Origin: Rhizobium sp. BK376
GTDB lineage: Bacteria; Pseudomonadota; Alphaproteobacteria; Rhizobiales; Rhizobiaceae
Length of the DNA: 64,000 nucleotides
NCBI RefSeq assembly: GCF_004341625.1
Contig: NZ_SLZG01000003.1
Location: 619,045 to 683,044, forward strand
Direction: 5' to 3'
Shown here: positions 63,321-64,000 of the stretch, one piece after another
Position numbering within the stretch: the stretch's first letter is position 1
Layout: every line of letters begins with the position of its first letter
The notes under the pieces: model-generated
Seen by the model: the letters and a program-made list of their open reading frames with translations, nothing else
Told to the model about the DNA's origin: nothing
The model's database searches: none
Position numbers and translations under genes: made by a program

Positions 63321-64000
63321 CAGAAAGTGCCTCCATCAACGATAATGGACTGCGCGGTGATGCTTGCCGAGCAGTCGGATGCAAGAAACAGGCAGGGACC
63401 GACCAGATCCTCCGCCTTCAGTACGCGTTTGAGACATTGGCGCTGGACGCTTTTGGCGATGATATCCTCGGTCAACCAAAGCTCCTTCTGCCGCTCGGTG
63501 ACGATCATGCCGGGCAGGACAGCATTGACCCGCACATTCTCAGGCCCGAGACGCCCGGCCATGCTCTTGGTCAGCCCGATAATCCCAGCCTTGGCCGTCG
63601 TATAGACCGAGAGCTGTGGCATGTTCAGCATGAAGGCGATCGACGAGAAGTTGATGATCGATCCGCCGCCCGCCGCCCGCATCAGCGGAGCGACCGCCTG
63701 CGAGACGAAGAACACCTGCTTGAGATTGATCGCCTGGCTGTTGTCCCAATATTCTTCCGTTACGGTATCGAAGTCATGCCGGTCATCCCAGGCGGCGTTG
63801 TTGACGAGCACCCGGATCGCGTTGAAATCGGATTCGATCGCGGCGACCGTGCTGCGGACATTGTCCACGTCGCGCAGGTCCGCATGATAGAAGGAGACCG
63901 GATGCGCCGAGGTTGCGGATATCCGCTCGGCCAGCGCCTTGCTTTCCGCCTCGGCAATATCGATGAAGGCGACTTTCGCGCCCTGCTGCGCAAAACCTTC
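63320..64000 (-). CDS. Short-chain dehydrogenase (probable sugar dehydrogenase; 5' end outside window)
   Basis: The last 227 residues of an SDR; the frame runs open to the right edge, so the N-terminal GxxxGxG nucleotide motif is not visible. VLVNNAAWDD, the catalytic Ser in INFSSIAF, and YTTAKAG (catalytic Tyr and Lys) are present, as is the ending SIIVDGGTF. As first gene before dgoK-dgoA-lactonase it is likely the galactose (or related sugar) dehydrogenase; substrate by context only. Confidence 0.88.
   Translation of the reverse strand, partial: EGFAQQGAKVAFIDIAEAESKALAERISATSAHPVSFYHADLRDVDNVRSTVAAIESDFNAIRVLVNNAAWDDRHDFDTVTEEYWDNSQAINLKQVFFVSQAVAPLMRAAGGGSIINFSSIAFMLNMPQLSVYTTAKAGIIGLTKSMAGRLGPENVRVNAVLPGMIVTERQKELWLTEDIIAKSVQRQCLKRVLKAEDLVGPCLFLASDCSASITAQSIIVDGGTF

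Overview
The window is chromosomal DNA of a GC-rich alphaproteobacterium, most likely a Rhizobium/Agrobacterium-type Rhizobiaceae member. The grounds are a RIME-like palindromic intergenic element (4280-4443), a monocarboxylate permease of the rhizobial MctP type with its DUF3311 partner, the small alphaproteobacterial families DUF4170 and DUF2093, a short HisG paired with HisZ, an endonuclease-type MutL, many LysR regulators divergent from oxidoreductases, and a CIRCE-controlled groESL. I see no phage, insertion sequence, CRISPR array, tRNA or rRNA. The genes are close-packed and mostly intact. Only the two at the window edges are cut: a PiT phosphate permease on the left and an SDR dehydrogenase on the right.

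Layout. 1-7.3 kb: PiT permease, Nudix hydrolase, a GcvA-type LysR followed by a divergent S-adenosylhomocysteinase-like gene with an unusual leader, then two more LysR genes and a zinc-free MDR oxidoreductase. 7.4-11.4 kb: glcDEF glycolate oxidase, divergent from a LysR gene. 11.5-17.1 kb: envelope genes (secreted protein, outer-membrane barrel, two tandem L,D-transpeptidases), tag, two uncharacterised envelope proteins, a HAD hydrolase. 17.4-20.6 kb: aldo/keto reductase, MDR oxidoreductase and LysR. 20.6-23.4 kb: a minus-strand accessory cluster with DUF305 and a Met/His/Cys-rich secreted protein, then two toxin-antitoxin pairs (BrnT/BrnA and RelE/ParE-RHH) on either side of an unrecognised gene. 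23.6-27.3 kb: hisS-glyoxalase-hisZ-hisG. 27.4-29.3 kb: DoxX, a Nu-class GST and an unknown protein. 29.9-31.9 kb: groESL with CIRCE and a heat-shock-like promoter. 32.2-43.9 kb: housekeeping (NagD-like phosphatase, ribF, DUF3311-mctP, ileS, lipoprotein, tadA, RluB-like synthase with a long Arg/Gly tail, rsmD, patatin). 44-54.1 kb: CPA2 antiporter, pmbA, CysQ-like phosphatase, DUF4170, waaA-HAD-lpxK (lipid A/Kdo), DUF2093, mutL. 54.4-59.9 kb: an orphan PAS-pseudoreceiver-receiver protein, a GGDEF/EAL protein with a non-canonical GGDEF site, and an OYE-type flavin/Fe-S oxidoreductase. 60-64 kb: a PRC-barrel protein and a minus-strand SDR-dgoK-dgoA-lactonase operon for oxidative galactose/galactonate breakdown.

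How the genes work together. glcDEF oxidises glycolate to glyoxylate. HisZ and HisG form the first histidine enzyme. GroES and GroEL are co-transcribed under HrcA/CIRCE. WaaA and LpxK act in lipid A-Kdo assembly. The last four genes give a nearly complete De Ley-Doudoroff route.

For follow-up I would pick the leader and active-site changes of the adenosylhomocysteinase-like gene, the orphan gene between two toxin-antitoxin modules, the kinase-less PAS-receiver protein beside a c-di-GMP enzyme, and the nearly empty 29.3-29.9 kb gap with a strong Shine-Dalgarno, a tiny ORF and a 10-bp inverted repeat. None is proven to be a new system; all are inferences from sequence alone.
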